Assembly: GCA_016295505.1 (NCBI GenBank)
Contig: JAEDLC010000036.1
Coordinates: forward strand, 1-15,839
DNA from: Dorea sp.
GTDB taxonomy: Bacteria; Bacillota_A; Clostridia; Lachnospirales; Lachnospiraceae
Direction: 5' to 3'
Length of the DNA: 15,839 nt
Part shown: positions 6,930 through 14,820 of the stretch, one piece after another
Layout: each line of letters starts with the position of its first letter
Numbering within the stretch: position 1 is the stretch's first letter
The notes under the pieces: model-generated
What the model was told of the DNA's origin: nothing
What the model saw: the letters and a program-made list of their open reading frames with translations, nothing else
Databases searched by the model: none
Made by a program: the position numbers and the translations under genes

Positions 6930-6956
6930 AAATGCAGGAGGAAGGAGAAGAAGATC

Positions 6957-8276
6957 ATGGAGAAAAAGTATATGAATGATTCGATTGTACAGGATATTGC
7001 AGATGCAAAAGAAATTACATGGGTGAACCCGGAGAAAAAGCCATGGAAAGAAGCGATGAATAATCTGGGCGTCACAGGCGAAGAGATTGATGATGCCGAA
7101 GCCAGACTGAATCGTTTTGCCCCGTTTATTATGAAATGTTTCCCGGAAACAAAGGAAAAAGAGGGGCTGATTGAATCTGAACTTGTGCAGATATCCCGAA
7201 TGCAGGCGTATCTGAATCAGGCGAACGAAGGAACAGTCAGAGGGACATTACTGTTAAAAAAGGACAGTCATCTGGCAGTTGCAGGATCTGTCAAGGCAAG
7301 AGGTGGAATCTATGAGGTTCTGAAGCATACCGAAGATCTGGCAATGGAGGAGGGACTTATTACACAGCAGGATGATTATTCCAGACTTGCAGATGAAGAG
7401 TGCAGGCAATTCTTCCGGCAGTATAAGATCCAGGTCGGTTCTACCGGTAATCTTGGACTGAGTATCGGAATTGCCAGTGCAGCCGTCGGATATCAGGTAA
7501 TCGTGCACATGTCCTCTGATGCAAAACAATGGAAGAAGGATATGCTCAGAAGGCACGGTGTGACGGTGATAGAATATGATTCGGATTATAGTGAGGCAGT
7601 GAAGAATGGAAGAAAAGAATCTGATATGGATCTGAAAAGTTACTTTGTGGATGATGAGAATTCCAAAAATCTGTTTATGGGGTATGCAGTAGCCGCAAGA
7701 CGTCTGAAGCGGCAGCTTGATGAAAAGAAGATCCGGATTGATGAAATGCATCCGTTATTCGTATATATCCCATGTGGTGTCGGTGGGGCCCCGGGAGGAA
7801 TTACTTATGGATTGAAGGAGATATGGGGTGATAATGTTCACGTGTTTTTTGTTGAGCCGACGCAGGCACCCTGTATGGTGTTGGGGATGGCAACAGGACT
7901 TCACAGCCGGATCTGCGTGCAGGATGTTGGCCTGACGGGACAGACGCATGCAGACGGACTGGCGGTAGGCCGTCCATCCGGTTTTGTCGGGAAAGTAATG
8001 GAACCGATACTGAGCGGAGAATTTACATTGGATGACCGGTGGCTGTATGAATATATGCGAGCACTGGTAAACACAGAAGATATCTTTATTGAGCCCAGTT
8101 CCTGTGCTGCATTTGAAGGTCCGGCCCGGTTGGAAAAGGCGGAAGCAACAAGAGATTATCTGAAGAAACATGGACTGGAAGCACAGATGGAACATGCCGT
8201 TCATATCGTGTGGGCGACCGGTGGCATGCTGGTTCCTGAGGAGATACGAAAAGAATATATGAACACCCGCCTGTGA
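6957..8276 (+). CDS. dsdA: D-serine ammonia-lyase (D-serine dehydratase)
   Basis: A 439-residue cytoplasmic PLP enzyme (E. coli DsdA is about 442) that converts D-serine to pyruvate and ammonia. Visible are the PLP lysine in GSVKARGGIYE (Lys113), the phosphate-cupping glycine loop GSTGNLGLS (161-169), YIPCGVGGAPGGITYG, the VEPTQAPCMVLGMATG stretch, GQTHADGLAVGRPSGFV and the late EPSSCAAFEG. The N-terminal WVNPEKKPW and the RFAPFIMKCFPET segment are typical of DsdA rather than of threonine dehydratases. A long purine-rich ribosome binding region (AGGAGGAAGGAG, 6936-6947) precedes the ATG; Met6 (6972) is a less likely start. A leader with promoter, short ORF and hairpin lies directly upstream. 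The prepilin peptidase gene follows after 15 nt. No dsdC-type regulator or dsdX transporter is adjacent. Confidence 0.96.
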   Translation: MEKKYMNDSIVQDIADAKEITWVNPEKKPWKEAMNNLGVTGEEIDDAEARLNRFAPFIMKCFPETKEKEGLIESELVQISRMQAYLNQANEGTVRGTLLLKKDSHLAVAGSVKARGGIYEVLKHTEDLAMEEGLITQQDDYSRLADEECRQFFRQYKIQVGSTGNLGLSIGIASAAVGYQVIVHMSSDAKQWKKDMLRRHGVTVIEYDSDYSEAVKNGRKESDMDLKSYFVDDENSKNLFMGYAVAARRLKRQLDEKKIRIDEMHPLFVYIPCGVGGAPGGITYGLKEIWGDNVHVFFVEPTQAPCMVLGMATGLHSRICVQDVGLTGQTHADGLAVGRPSGFVGKVMEPILSGEFTLDDRWLYEYMRALVNTEDIFIEPSSCAAFEGPARLEKAEATRDYLKKHGLEAQMEHAVHIVWATGGMLVPEEIRKEYMNTRL

Positions 8277-8291
8277 TCATAAGTAGAAAGG

Positions 8292-8744
8292 ATGATGGAT
8301 GGATTGCGACAGAATATGGAGATCGTGTTTCATATAGCATTTATTGCAGTCCTGTTATGGGTTTCCTATACAGATCTGAGATATCAGAGAATCGATGATG
8401 AATGGATTGCTGCAATTCTGATACTTTCCATACTGGCAATTCCGGTGATGAATAATGTTACACTTTTTTCACGACTTGTCGGAGGAGTTTGTGTCAGTTT
8501 CCCGATGCTTCTGATCACAACATTGTATCCCGGAGCATTTGGAGGAGGGGATGTGAAGCTGATGGCGGCCGGCGGATGCTTTCTGGGAGCGGAAAAAATT
8601 CTTGCTTCCGTAGTTCCGGCAATATTCAGTGCAGGTGCGTATTGTCTGTATCTGCTGATTGTAAAACGAGCCGGTCGAAATACCGTCTTTTCACTGGGAC
8701 CATTTTTATGCCTGGGTATGGTAGCTGTGTTCATAATAAAGTAA
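8292..8744 (+). CDS. Minimal A24-family prepilin peptidase (TadV/CpaA-like)
   Basis: A 150-residue integral membrane aspartyl protease of the type IV prepilin peptidase family. The two catalytic aspartates are visible: Asp28 in SYTDLRYQRID and Asp87 in GGGDVKLMAAGG (the GxGD motif). Hydrophobic helices fill the rest. It lacks the N-terminal methyltransferase domain of PilD-type enzymes, so it is the short form found with Tad pili or standing alone. The start is uncertain: ATGs at 8292 and 8295 sit very close to AAAGGA, and Met9 (8316) is a third option. It follows dsdA by 15 nt and was probably co-transcribed. No type IV or Tad pilin, ATPase or platform gene is in the window, so its substrate is not visible; the pilins at the left end use sortase and would not be its substrates. 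Confidence 0.87.
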   Translation: MMDGLRQNMEIVFHIAFIAVLLWVSYTDLRYQRIDDEWIAAILILSILAIPVMNNVTLFSRLVGGVCVSFPMLLITTLYPGAFGGGDVKLMAAGGCFLGAEKILASVVPAIFSAGAYCLYLLIVKRAGRNTVFSLGPFLCLGMVAVFIIK

Positions 8745-8755
8745 GAATTCTGATA

Positions 8756-8784
8756 TTGCAGGTGTAGAGAAAAGTAAATATAAT
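8756..8784 (+). promoter_or_regulatory. Predicted promoter of the ABC-F operon
   Basis: TTGCAG (8756-8761), 17-nt spacer, TATAAT (8779-8784). The transcript would start near 8791, right at a small hairpin CGGGT-ATATTC-ACCCG (8794-8809), leaving a leader of about 60 nt. TAAGGA at 8838-8843 is the ribosome binding site of the ABC-F gene. Confidence 0.6.
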
Positions 8785-8852
8785 ATTATTATCCGGGTAT
8801 ATTCACCCGCGATGAAAACAATGCAGAAGCAAAGAGATAAGGAACATGGATT

Positions 8853-10673
8853 ATGAATTTACTTACAATGGAACATATTACCAAGTCGTATACAGACAGA
8901 GTGCTGCTTGATGATGTGGATTTCAGCATTAATGAGAATGAAAAAATCGGGGTCATCGGAATCAATGGGATGGGAAAATCAACGCTTCTTAAGGTGACAG
9001 CCGGTATAGAACCCTGTGATTCCGGAAAGATCAGCATGGGGAGCCAGGTAAAGATCTGTTATCTTCCGCAGACTCCTGTATTTGAAGAGGGTACAACGGT
9101 CCTGAGAGCTGCAGTTGAGGGAAATATAGATGAAATGAATCGTTGGACGATCGAAGCAGATGCGAAATCCATGCTGAATCAACTGGGCTTTACAGATTAT
9201 GATGAACATGTGGAGCATCTGTCCGGAGGACAGAAAAAAAGGATTGCTCTTGTGAACGCACTTCTTACACCTGCAGATATTCTGGTGCTGGATGAGCCTA
9301 CAAACCACCTGGACAATGCAATGTCAGAGTGGCTGGAGGAGTATCTCATTCAGTTTCGGGGAGCGATTCTCATGGTAACACATGACCGATATTTTCTGGA
9401 TCGTGTTTCCAACAGGATTCTGGAAGTGGATCAGGGGAAATTATACAGTTATCCGGGAAATTATTCGGAATTCGTACGTCTGAAAGAAGAACGGCAGAAT
9501 ATCGCACTGGCGACGGAACGTAAGAGAAAGAGCCTTCTTAGGACAGAACTGGAATGGCTGAGCCGGGGAGCAAGAGCCAGAAGCACGAAACAAAAAGCAC
9601 ATATTGACCGGATCAGAGCGATGCAGGAGATGAAGGATATTCAGGAAGAAAAAAGAGTTGTGCTGGATTCTGTATCATCCAGAATGGGAAATAAGACAAT
9701 TGAGCTTCAGAATATATCCAAATCTTACGATCAGAAAAAACTGATTGAGGATTTTAACTACATATTTTTGCGAGATGACAGAATTGGCATTATCGGACCG
9801 AATGGATGCGGGAAGTCAACACTTCTTCGGATCATCAACGGAATTGTTCCGCCGGATACCGGACGGGTTGAGATCGGACAGACGATTCGGATCGGATATT
9901 TTTCTCAGGAAAATGAATACATGGATACATCCATGAAAGCGATTGATTATGTGAAAGAAGCGGGAGAGTATATTGCAACTTCCGAGGGTAGAATTACCGC
10001 TTCACAGATGCTGGAACGTTTCCTGTTTGACGGAGCGATGCAGTGGTCGAAGATTGAGAAGCTGTCGGGAGGAGAAAGAAGAAGATTATATCTGATGCGT
10101 GTTCTGATGGAGGCGCCGAATGTGCTGATACTGGATGAGCCGACGAATGATCTGGATATTCAGACGCTGACGATTCTGGAAGATTATCTGGATCATTTTG
10201 ACGGAATCATCATCATCGTATCTCATGACCGATATTTTCTGGATCGAACCGTAACCCGGATTTTTTCGTTTGAAGGTAACGGAACAATCCGTCAGTCTGA
10301 GGGTGGATATTCTGATTATCTGATACGAAAGGAACTGGAAAAACCAGAAGAAATCTCAGAGAAGCCGCAGGGGAAATCAGAAAAAACGGATTCTGCGGCA
10401 AAGAAGGCATGGAAACAGCCTTCAACAAAGCTTAAGTTTTCATATAAGGAGCAAAAAGAATTTGAAGTGATCGATGACGAGATTGCAGCTCTGGAAGATG
10501 AGATTGAATGCCTGGATCAGAAAATTGCCGAAAACGCGACAAATTCTGCGAAACTGAATGAACTTGTTCAGAAAAAGGAAGAGAAAGAAACGGCTCTGGA
10601 AGAAAAGATGGATCGATGGGTCTATCTGAATGATCTGAACGAAAGAATTCAGGAACAGGAGAAGAGATTGTAA
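8853..10673 (+). CDS. ABC-F family ATPase, Uup-like
   Basis: A 606-residue soluble protein with two ATP-binding cassettes and no membrane segments; ABC-F proteins act on the ribosome, not in transport. Cassette 1: Walker A GINGMGKST (36-44), signature LSGGQ (123-127), Walker B ending LDEPTNHLD (Asp147, Glu148). The interdomain linker, with KRKSLLRTELEWLSRG then ARARSTKQKAHIDRI, is the helical arm that contacts P-site tRNA and is typical of Uup-type members. Cassette 2: Walker A GPNGCGKST (315-323), LSGGE (404-408), Walker B (Asp428, Glu429), then SHDRYFLDR. A charged linker and a C-terminal coiled coil (about 530-606) complete the Uup layout. The long C-terminal domain and linker sequence argue for a translation or genome-maintenance factor rather than a dedicated antibiotic-resistance ABC-F. 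It heads a four-gene run, with the next start 24 nt downstream. Confidence 0.93.
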   Translation: MNLLTMEHITKSYTDRVLLDDVDFSINENEKIGVIGINGMGKSTLLKVTAGIEPCDSGKISMGSQVKICYLPQTPVFEEGTTVLRAAVEGNIDEMNRWTIEADAKSMLNQLGFTDYDEHVEHLSGGQKKRIALVNALLTPADILVLDEPTNHLDNAMSEWLEEYLIQFRGAILMVTHDRYFLDRVSNRILEVDQGKLYSYPGNYSEFVRLKEERQNIALATERKRKSLLRTELEWLSRGARARSTKQKAHIDRIRAMQEMKDIQEEKRVVLDSVSSRMGNKTIELQNISKSYDQKKLIEDFNYIFLRDDRIGIIGPNGCGKSTLLRIINGIVPPDTGRVEIGQTIRIGYFSQENEYMDTSMKAIDYVKEAGEYIATSEGRITASQMLERFLFDGAMQWSKIEKLSGGERRRLYLMRVLMEAPNVLILDEPTNDLDIQTLTILEDYLDHFDGIIIIVSHDRYFLDRTVTRIFSFEGNGTIRQSEGGYSDYLIRKELEKPEEISEKPQGKSEKTDSAAKKAWKQPSTKLKFSYKEQKEFEVIDDEIAALEDEIECLDQKIAENATNSAKLNELVQKKEEKETALEEKMDRWVYLNDLNERIQEQEKRL

Positions 10674-10697
10674 ATTACAGGAATGGGGGAAAAGAAT

Positions 10698-11429
10698 ATG
10701 TGGACACGAGAACGTTTAAAAATGAATGGTAAGATTGCCTTTAAGAGGAATTATCTGCCGTGTGTGGGAGTTGCTTTTATTATGTCAATCGTAACAACGC
10801 TTCTGAATTCAGGAAATGCAGGAGGAAGAGTATCTCAGAATTACAGTTATTACAGTGAAGGAAGTGGAATGACCGGAGAATATCTCTCGTTTCAGGTGCC
10901 GTTTTTCGGTCTTCTGACCGGTGGCGTGCTGATTGCGGGAACGATAGTCGGTATCCTGCTTGCCATCTTTGTGGGAACGGTAATCGAAATGGGCGGAAAA
11001 CGTTTCTTTGTATTAAATAAGAAAGGAACACCATCTGTCGGGGTAGTTCTGGATGGTTTTAAATCCGGAAACTATGGGAATGTAGTGTTAACCATGTTTT
11101 TAAGAGAACTGTATACGATACTCTGGTCGCTCCTTCTGATCGTTCCGGGAATCATAAAATATTATGAATATCTGATGGTTCCGTATATTCTGGCTGAGAA
11201 TCCGGGAATGGATCATAAAGAAGTGTTTGCAATCAGTAAGAGAATGATGAACGGCCAGAAGATGGAGACATTTATACTGTCATTGTCCTTTATCGGCTGG
11301 GATCTTCTCAGTGTGATTACATGCGGCATTGCAGGAATATTCTATGTTGCTCCTTATAAGGAGGCAACGTTTGCGGAACTCTATGCATACAGCAAAGCAA
11401 TGGCATATGAAGAAGGATATATTCGGTAA
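10698..11429 (+). CDS. DUF975 family integral membrane protein
   Basis: A 243-residue membrane protein recognisable as DUF975 by SLLLIVPGIIKYYEYLMVPY, ILAENPGMDHKEVFAISKRM and the closing segment (ITCGIAGIFYVAPYKEAT, FAELY). Four to five hydrophobic segments are seen: about 20-40, 70-100, 130-165 and 195-225 (two close together). Function is unknown for the family. An ATG at 10683 would add five residues, but it has no spaced ribosome binding site, while GGGGGAAAAG is placed 7 nt before the ATG at 10698, and MWTRERLK is the usual opening of the family. It lies 24 nt after the ABC-F gene and 16 nt before the hydrolase gene, so probably in one operon. Confidence 0.85.
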   Translation: MWTRERLKMNGKIAFKRNYLPCVGVAFIMSIVTTLLNSGNAGGRVSQNYSYYSEGSGMTGEYLSFQVPFFGLLTGGVLIAGTIVGILLAIFVGTVIEMGGKRFFVLNKKGTPSVGVVLDGFKSGNYGNVVLTMFLRELYTILWSLLLIVPGIIKYYEYLMVPYILAENPGMDHKEVFAISKRMMNGQKMETFILSLSFIGWDLLSVITCGIAGIFYVAPYKEATFAELYAYSKAMAYEEGYIR

Positions 11430-11445
11430 ATGGCAGGAGAGTGAT

Positions 11446-12363
11446 ATGGCAATTAATAAATCAATGCGGAAGGTATTGAAGGCGCTTTCTTTTGACGGAA
11501 TCGAAGTGGAAGCATCCAGACACCTGGCGAATCTCAAGGCCATTGACCCACTGAAGATCTTTCATAAAACGATCGATTACAAGATATACAATGGAGATTA
11601 TGAGGTGCCGGTACGCCTTTATCTCCCGGATGAAGCCGTGTCCGGAAAGCTTCCGGTACTGTTGTTCTTTCACGGAGGCGGATGGGTTACGGAAAGCATA
11701 GATAATTATGAACGTATCTGTGCGAGAATGGCAGCAGCAACCAATCATATAGTGGTGTCTGTTGGTTACAGGCTGGCTCCGGAGCATCCATTTCCAACGG
11801 GGCTGAATGATTGCTATGTTGCGGCAAAAGAAATCTACAGGAATCATTTTCTCCTGAATATGGATCCGGATAAGATTACATTGATCGGAGACAGTGCCGG
11901 AGGGAATCTGGCGGCGGCGGTATCATTGATGGCAAGGGATAAGGGAGATTTTTTTCCACAGCGTCAGATATTGATCTATCCTGCGCTAAACAACGATTAC
12001 AGTGAGAATTCTCCGTATGAGTCGGTAAAGAAGTGTGGGAGTGATTATCTTCTTACAGCTGGAAAAATGCGGGATTATCTCAATTTCTATGCTTCGGATG
12101 AAGGGGATAAAGAAAATAAATATTTTGCGCCTTTGTTAGAGACAGATTACAGGAACCAGCCGAGAACACTGATTCTGACCGCAGAATATGATCCACTCAG
12201 AGACGAAGGGGAGGAATACGGAAGAAGGCTGAAAGAAGCAGGAAATGATGTGGAGATCCATCGGATTCCGGACGCTCTTCACGGATATTTTGCATTGGGA
12301 ATCCGTTATTATCATGTAAAAGAAAGCTTTCAGATCATCAATCAGTTTTTAGGGGAGGACTAA
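11446..12363 (+). CDS. Alpha/beta hydrolase, hormone-sensitive-lipase-type esterase
   Basis: A 305-residue cytoplasmic hydrolase. The HSL-family oxyanion motif HGGGW is at 76-80, the nucleophile elbow GDSAGG puts the catalytic Ser at 150, EYDPLRDEG gives Asp249 and ALHGYF gives His279, so the triad is complete. GYRLAPEHPFP between them is also typical of HSL/acetyl-esterase (Aes-like) members. The reading frame is open further upstream, but AGGAGAG at 11435-11441 just before the ATG at 11446 sets the start; earlier starts would overlap DUF975 heavily. The next gene starts 4 nt after its stop and encodes a condensation-fold acyltransferase, so the pair may add and remove acyl groups on one product or intermediate (inferred). 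The substrate is not known. Confidence 0.93.
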   Translation: MAINKSMRKVLKALSFDGIEVEASRHLANLKAIDPLKIFHKTIDYKIYNGDYEVPVRLYLPDEAVSGKLPVLLFFHGGGWVTESIDNYERICARMAAATNHIVVSVGYRLAPEHPFPTGLNDCYVAAKEIYRNHFLLNMDPDKITLIGDSAGGNLAAAVSLMARDKGDFFPQRQILIYPALNNDYSENSPYESVKKCGSDYLLTAGKMRDYLNFYASDEGDKENKYFAPLLETDYRNQPRTLILTAEYDPLRDEGEEYGRRLKEAGNDVEIHRIPDALHGYFALGIRYYHVKESFQIINQFLGED

Positions 12364-12367
12364 AACA

Positions 12368-14188
12368 TTGTTTCAACAGAGACGGGCGTACTGGCGAAGC
12401 CTGGATAATGCGGCAAAGCTGTTTTCAGCAGCCAGCAGCCCAAAAGATACACGTGTTTTTCGATTTTATTGCGTACTAAAAGAGAAAGTGGATGGAAAAG
12501 TCCTTCAGGAGGCGCTGAATCAGACGATTGAGAAGTATCCGGTTTTTTTGTCTGTAATGCGCAAAGGGCTGTTCTGGCATTATCTGGAGAAAAGTGAATT
12601 AAGACCGGTCGTACGGGAAGAATATAAGGAGCCGTGCAGCTGTCTGTATGTGCGTGATAAGAAAACCCTGCTTTTTGAAGTGACATATTATGAAAAGCGG
12701 ATTAATTTTGAAGTGTTTCACGCATTGACGGATGGGACCGGTGCAACAGAGTTTCTGCGGGAACTGGTAAAAAATTATCTGTATCTGATTCATAAAGAGG
12801 AGGGGCTGGAAAAGGCAGAACTTACAGATGCGTACCTGACGGTCAAAGATCAGGAAGATGACAGCTTCAGCAGGTATTATAATCCGGATCTCCAGAGACG
12901 AAAGAAAAAGAAAAATCATGCATATCAGATAAGAAAGAGAAGGGGAGAGTATGAGCCTCTGCAGGTGAAGGAAAGCCATGTGTCGGTAAAAGAACTTCTT
13001 GATGTTTCGCGGGAAAAAGGGGTATCCGTGTCCGTCCTTCTTACGGCAGCGTTTATCAGTGCGATACATGAAGAAATGAGCAGAATTCAGGAAAAAAGGC
13101 CGGTCATATTGATGGTTCCGGTCAATCTGAGAAAAATCTTTCCATCAGATTCTATGCTGAATTTTTTCAGTTATATCGAGCCGGGATATCAGTTTGGTAC
13201 AAAACAGGACTCATTTGAGGATGTATTGAATACGGTCAGAGAATATTTTAAAGAGAATCTGTCAAAAGAGAATATGGCTGGACGTATGAATGAGCTGATT
13301 GCCTATGAAAAACATAAGATTCTGAAATGGGCTCCTCTGGAATTGAAAAACCGGTGTATCCGTGCCGGGGCCAAAATGGCAGAAAAAGAAGTGACAGCAG
13401 TTCTTTCCAATATGGGTGCGGTGAAGATGCCTGATGCGTATACTCCGTATATTGAACGGTTTGGAGTGTATACCAGTACTAATCGCACGGAACTGTGTGT
13501 ATGTTCGTTCGGGGATGTTCTGTCGTTTGGCTTTACCTCGCGTTACGACAGTTCTAACATACAGCGCAATTTCTACCGGATTCTGGAAGATCTGGGAATT
13601 GCAGTGCATATGACTGAACCGGAATTCCCGGAACAAGTAAGGCCGAATTATGAAGGCAGAAAGTTTTTTCAGATATTTTCTTATTGCTGTATCGCTGCAG
13701 TCATCATCAGTATTATGGCAAATGTGATCCTGTCACCCGGAAGATACTGGTCAAGGTTTGTGGCAGCGGGAAGCCTCAGCATGTGGATTACGATGGCAGT
13801 AGGATATCTGAAGCGTTATAATCTTCTGAAAAATGCAACCTGGCAGCTTTTGATCGTCACGGTCGGCTGTATCCTATGGGACAGGGCGACCGGATGGAGG
13901 GGATGGTCTGTTGATTTTGCAGTCCCGAGTATCTGCATATTAATACAGTTCTCCATGCTCATCATATCCAGAATCTATTCACATTCGCCGAGAGAGTACA
14001 TGATATATTATGTGATGGCATCGGTATATTCTATATTGGTTCCTTTTGTACTTCTGGCATTTCAGGTCATTACCTTTCGGACGCCAGCCGTTATCTGTGT
14101 GGGATGCAGCCTTTTATTTCTGACTGGGTTGATTATATTCAGAAAAAAAGAGTTTCATGAAGAAATGTATAAAAAATTTCATATATAG
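12368..14188 (+). CDS. Condensation-fold acyltransferase fused to multi-TM domain (DUF6320-like)
   Basis: A 606-residue two-part protein. The N-terminal part (about 1-420) has the fold marks of the CoA-dependent acyltransferase/condensation superfamily: LDNAAKLF opening, LNQTIEKYPVF, and HALTDG (118-123), which is the HxxxDG catalytic motif with His118; a later PVNLRKIFP with FFSYIEPG is the second-half lattice seen in alcohol-acetyltransferase-like members. The C-terminal part (about 430-600) has about six hydrophobic helices and ends with basic residues, resembling the DUF6320 membrane domain. The start codon is TTG, chosen because GGGGAGG lies about 10 nt upstream, the family's N-terminal LDNAAK motif comes right after it, and the first internal ATG would remove about 60 residues. 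It is 4 nt downstream of the esterase, so probably translationally coupled. Acyl donor and acceptor are unknown; a membrane-bound lipid or glycan acyltransferase is an inference. Confidence 0.82.
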   Translation: MFQQRRAYWRSLDNAAKLFSAASSPKDTRVFRFYCVLKEKVDGKVLQEALNQTIEKYPVFLSVMRKGLFWHYLEKSELRPVVREEYKEPCSCLYVRDKKTLLFEVTYYEKRINFEVFHALTDGTGATEFLRELVKNYLYLIHKEEGLEKAELTDAYLTVKDQEDDSFSRYYNPDLQRRKKKKNHAYQIRKRRGEYEPLQVKESHVSVKELLDVSREKGVSVSVLLTAAFISAIHEEMSRIQEKRPVILMVPVNLRKIFPSDSMLNFFSYIEPGYQFGTKQDSFEDVLNTVREYFKENLSKENMAGRMNELIAYEKHKILKWAPLELKNRCIRAGAKMAEKEVTAVLSNMGAVKMPDAYTPYIERFGVYTSTNRTELCVCSFGDVLSFGFTSRYDSSNIQRNFYRILEDLGIAVHMTEPEFPEQVRPNYEGRKFFQIFSYCCIAAVIISIMANVILSPGRYWSRFVAAGSLSMWITMAVGYLKRYNLLKNATWQLLIVTVGCILWDRATGWRGWSVDFAVPSICILIQFSMLIISRIYSHSPREYMIYYVMASVYSILVPFVLLAFQVITFRTPAVICVGCSLLFLTGLIIFRKKEFHEEMYKKFHI

Positions 14189-14200
14189 GTATAAATTTTC

Positions 14201-14230
14201 CTTACATCAAAAAAATCAGCGTGATATAAT
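14201..14230 (+). promoter_or_regulatory. Extended -10 promoter of the carD-family gene
   Basis: CTTACA (14201-14206), 18-nt spacer, TGA immediately before TATAAT (14225-14230): an extended -10 with a weak -35. The transcript would start near 14237, giving a leader of about 80 nt. Confidence 0.65.
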
Positions 14231-14239
14231 GAAATATGT

Positions 14240-14280
14240 AGGTTGTTAGGTTGTCTGATCTCTGAAAAAGGAGATCGGAT
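14240..14280 (+). promoter_or_regulatory. carD leader: tandem AGGTTGT repeat and hairpin
   Basis: Two copies of AGGTTGT in direct 8-bp register (14240-14246 and 14248-14254) run into a stem formed by 14253-14262 and 14271-14280 (core GATCTC/GAGATC, G-U closings) with loop TGAAAAAG. No T-run follows, so it is not a terminator. It sits wholly within the predicted 5' leader, about 20 nt before the AGGAGG of the gene. Its role is unknown. Confidence 0.45.
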
Positions 14281-14319
14281 TGACTGACTGGGAAAACGAG
14301 GAACAGACAGGAGGTAAAT

Positions 14320-14820
14320 ATGTTCAAGATAGGTGATTATGTTGCGCATTATAAAGAAGGTGTCTGTGAAGTAATGAATATTGGACCGCTTAATATGAGC
14401 TGTTCAGATAAGGGAAAAGAGTATTATACTTTACGACCGTTGTATGATGTGGGAGGAACATTATATACACCGGTAGACAATGTGAGACGGCAGGTTCGGG
14501 CAGTGCTGACAGGTGAAGAAGCCCGGAAGCTGATCGATGAAATGCCCGGTATTGATACCTTGTGGGTTGAAAATGAGAAAAAAAGAGAAGAGCTGTACCG
14601 GGAGGCGTTGATGAAAAATCAATGCAGAGAGTGGGTCGCAATCATAAAAACATCATACCAGCGAAAGCTAAAGAGACTGTCATCAGGGAAAAAGTCAATT
14701 AATATTGATGAAAAATATCTGAGTATGGCAGAACGTTTTCTGTATGGCGAGCTGGCGACAGCTCTGGATATACCGAAAGATGAAGTGAAAAATTATATTA
14801 TCAGGCAGTTGGATTCATAA
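14320..14820 (+). CDS. CarD/CdnL-family RNA polymerase-binding regulator
   Basis: A 166-residue cytoplasmic protein. The N-terminal half opens with FKIGDYVAHYKEGVCEVMNI and continues with YYTLRPLYDVGGTLYTPVDN, the CarD/TRCF RNA-polymerase-interacting domain (about 1-60), which binds the beta subunit. The C-terminal half is helical and basic (REWVAIIKTSYQRKLKRL, then DEKYLSMAERFLYGELATAL, DIPKDEV), as in the DNA-contacting domain of CdnL. Proteins of this family alter open-complex stability at many promoters. Length is normal for the family. GGAGG lies just before the ATG, and the gene has its own extended -10 promoter. Downstream, the stop codon abuts the 145-bp inverted repeat, which carries a probable terminator. 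Confidence 0.92.
   Translation: MFKIGDYVAHYKEGVCEVMNIGPLNMSCSDKGKEYYTLRPLYDVGGTLYTPVDNVRRQVRAVLTGEEARKLIDEMPGIDTLWVENEKKREELYREALMKNQCREWVAIIKTSYQRKLKRLSSGKKSINIDEKYLSMAERFLYGELATALDIPKDEVKNYIIRQLDS

Noticed and set aside
7254..8204. Two long minus-strand ORFs opposite dsdA
   Set aside because: Both are fully inside dsdA on the other strand, and their translations show no recognisable domains; shadows of a well-supported gene.
8853..10673. ABC-F as an antibiotic resistance determinant
   Set aside because: The linker (ELEWLSRG, ARARSTKQKA) and the long C-terminal coiled coil match the Uup type; no resistance-specific feature is visible.
11329..11445. Extended N-terminus of the alpha/beta hydrolase
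   Set aside because: The extra codons overlap the conserved end of DUF975 in another frame; the ribosome binding site at 11435-11441 points to the start at 11446.
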